Origin: an uncultured Clostridia bacterium
GTDB lineage: Bacteria; Bacillota; Clostridia; UBA1381
Assembly (NCBI GenBank): GCA_934489015.1
Contig: CAKSSN010000006.1
Span: forward strand, 78,834 to 142,833
Direction of reading: 5' to 3'
DNA length: 64,000 nucleotides
Below, in pieces: positions 63,727 to 64,000 of the stretch. The stretch's first letter is position 1; each line of letters begins with the position of its first letter. A model generated the notes under the pieces. It ran no database searches, was not told the DNA's origin, and was given only the letters and a program-made list of their open reading frames with translations. The translations under genes and the position numbers were made by a program.

Positions 63727-63897
63727 GCGCCGGAGGCGCACTCGCAAAAGGTTGGTAATGAGCCAAAGGCGCTATGAGGGCGCGTACAACCGAATAGCCG
63801 ACGCGAATGTGACCTTTTGCGATAAAGGAGGAGCAGCGGCATGAGTGAATTCTGATTTTTTGCAAAAAAATCAGAGCAAGCTTGTATTGCCTGCTCC
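63727..63897. other. Structured non-coding element (RNA- or repeat-like)
   Basis: Nested complementary segments cover this gene-free stretch: GCGCC-GGA-GGCGC (63727-63739), CGCAAAAGGT (63743-63752) with ACCTTTTGCG (63812-63821), CACTC (63739-63743) with GAGTG (63843-63847), GGAGCAG (63830-63836) with CTGCTCC (63891-63897), and a terminator-like hairpin TCTGATTTTTT/AAAAAATCAGA (63851-63875). Long perfect pairings enclosing smaller ones suggest a folded RNA or an extragenic repeat. No known RNA family was recognised. Bases 63533-63726 show nothing supportable. Confidence 0.45.
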
Positions 63898-63923
63898 GGT
63901 GTGGAAGTACTGAACATTTTAGA

Positions 63924-64000
63924 GGCTCTATAATAAATGTTGGGGTCAGAAAAAAATTTACAAAATAAACGAGCATATTTGCTCCGAATCCTGTATAATA
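63924..64000. mobile_element. Possible left end of an insertion sequence (ISL3-like), cut by the window edge
   Basis: GGCTCTATAATAAATG starting at 63924 and followed by TTGGGGTC resembles the terminal inverted repeats that begin GGCTCT in ISL3-family elements, and a TATAATA box at the very end could serve a transposase gene beyond the window. No transposase sequence or second repeat is visible, so this is tentative. Confidence 0.25.

Noticed and set aside
63587..63976. 129-codon open frame on the - strand in the gene-free right end
   Set aside because: It runs through several hairpins and the TTTTTT/AAAAAA repeat, has no ribosome site and low-complexity composition. It is better explained by the structured element.

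Overview
The window looks like a chromosomal segment of an anaerobic, plant-polysaccharide-degrading Firmicute of class Clostridia. The evidence is strong AGGAGG-type ribosome binding sites, TTGACA/TATAAT promoters, S-layer homology (SLH) surface proteins, an AI-2E/YtvI-type membrane protein, an archaeal-type ApgM phosphoglycerate mutase and a Pdu-like microcompartment. Genus cannot be fixed from sequence alone. Nearly all genes lie on the + strand; only one SLH protein near the right end is on the - strand.

Region 1 (1-7438) is the 3' part of a bacterial microcompartment (BMC) operon. It holds a truncated zinc-type alcohol dehydrogenase, two BMC-H shell proteins, a BMC-P pentamer, a PduS-like flavin/Fe-S protein, a PduT-like trimer with the cluster-ligand Cys38, a CoA-acylating aldehyde dehydrogenase (PduP type), a second BMC-T, the phosphotransacylase PduL and a DeoR regulator. 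This is the aldehyde -> acyl-CoA -> acyl-phosphate core. The aldehyde-generating signature enzyme lies upstream of the window. A propanediol (fucose/rhamnose) metabolosome is the most natural reading but is inferred.

Region 2 (7439-48141) appears to be one long polysaccharide-utilisation operon. A clear promoter with an operator-like inverted repeat drives a sugar-binding lipoprotein, two tandem palindromic repeats and two MalF/MalG-type permeases. Next come ten secreted-protein reading frames: two tandem ~1315-residue proteins with an internal SLH block and a GH74-like Asp-box propeller, three GLUG-repeat proteins with an SGNH (CE12-like) esterase domain, a secreted metallophosphoesterase, a GLUG-only protein and two SLH surface proteins. 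The third GLUG/SGNH protein is fused to a GH74-like propeller, but the fusion is split by a frameshift in an A10 tract. Two cytoplasmic enzymes close the set: a GH130 mannosylglucose phosphorylase and a HAD phosphatase/mutase. The secreted proteins would bind and deacetylate/hydrolyse an acetylated wall polysaccharide (xyloglucan, glucomannan or rhamnogalacturonan are candidates), the ABC system would import oligosaccharides, and GH130 would phosphorolyse Man-Glc. Most larger intergenic gaps contain a stem-loop just before the next ribosome binding site.

Region 3 (48142-53994) holds a seven-TM histidine kinase and a LuxR-type response regulator with their own promoter, which is overlapped by an 11-bp inverted repeat, followed by a separate secreted beta-helix/Ig-like protein.

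Region 4 (53995-61696) is housekeeping: prfA, a small membrane-anchored protein, trmL, degV, apgM, an AI-2E-family transporter and metG, ending in a strong terminator. Region 5 (61697-64000) has the - strand SLH protein with a textbook promoter, then a non-coding structured element and a possible insertion-sequence end that runs off the window.
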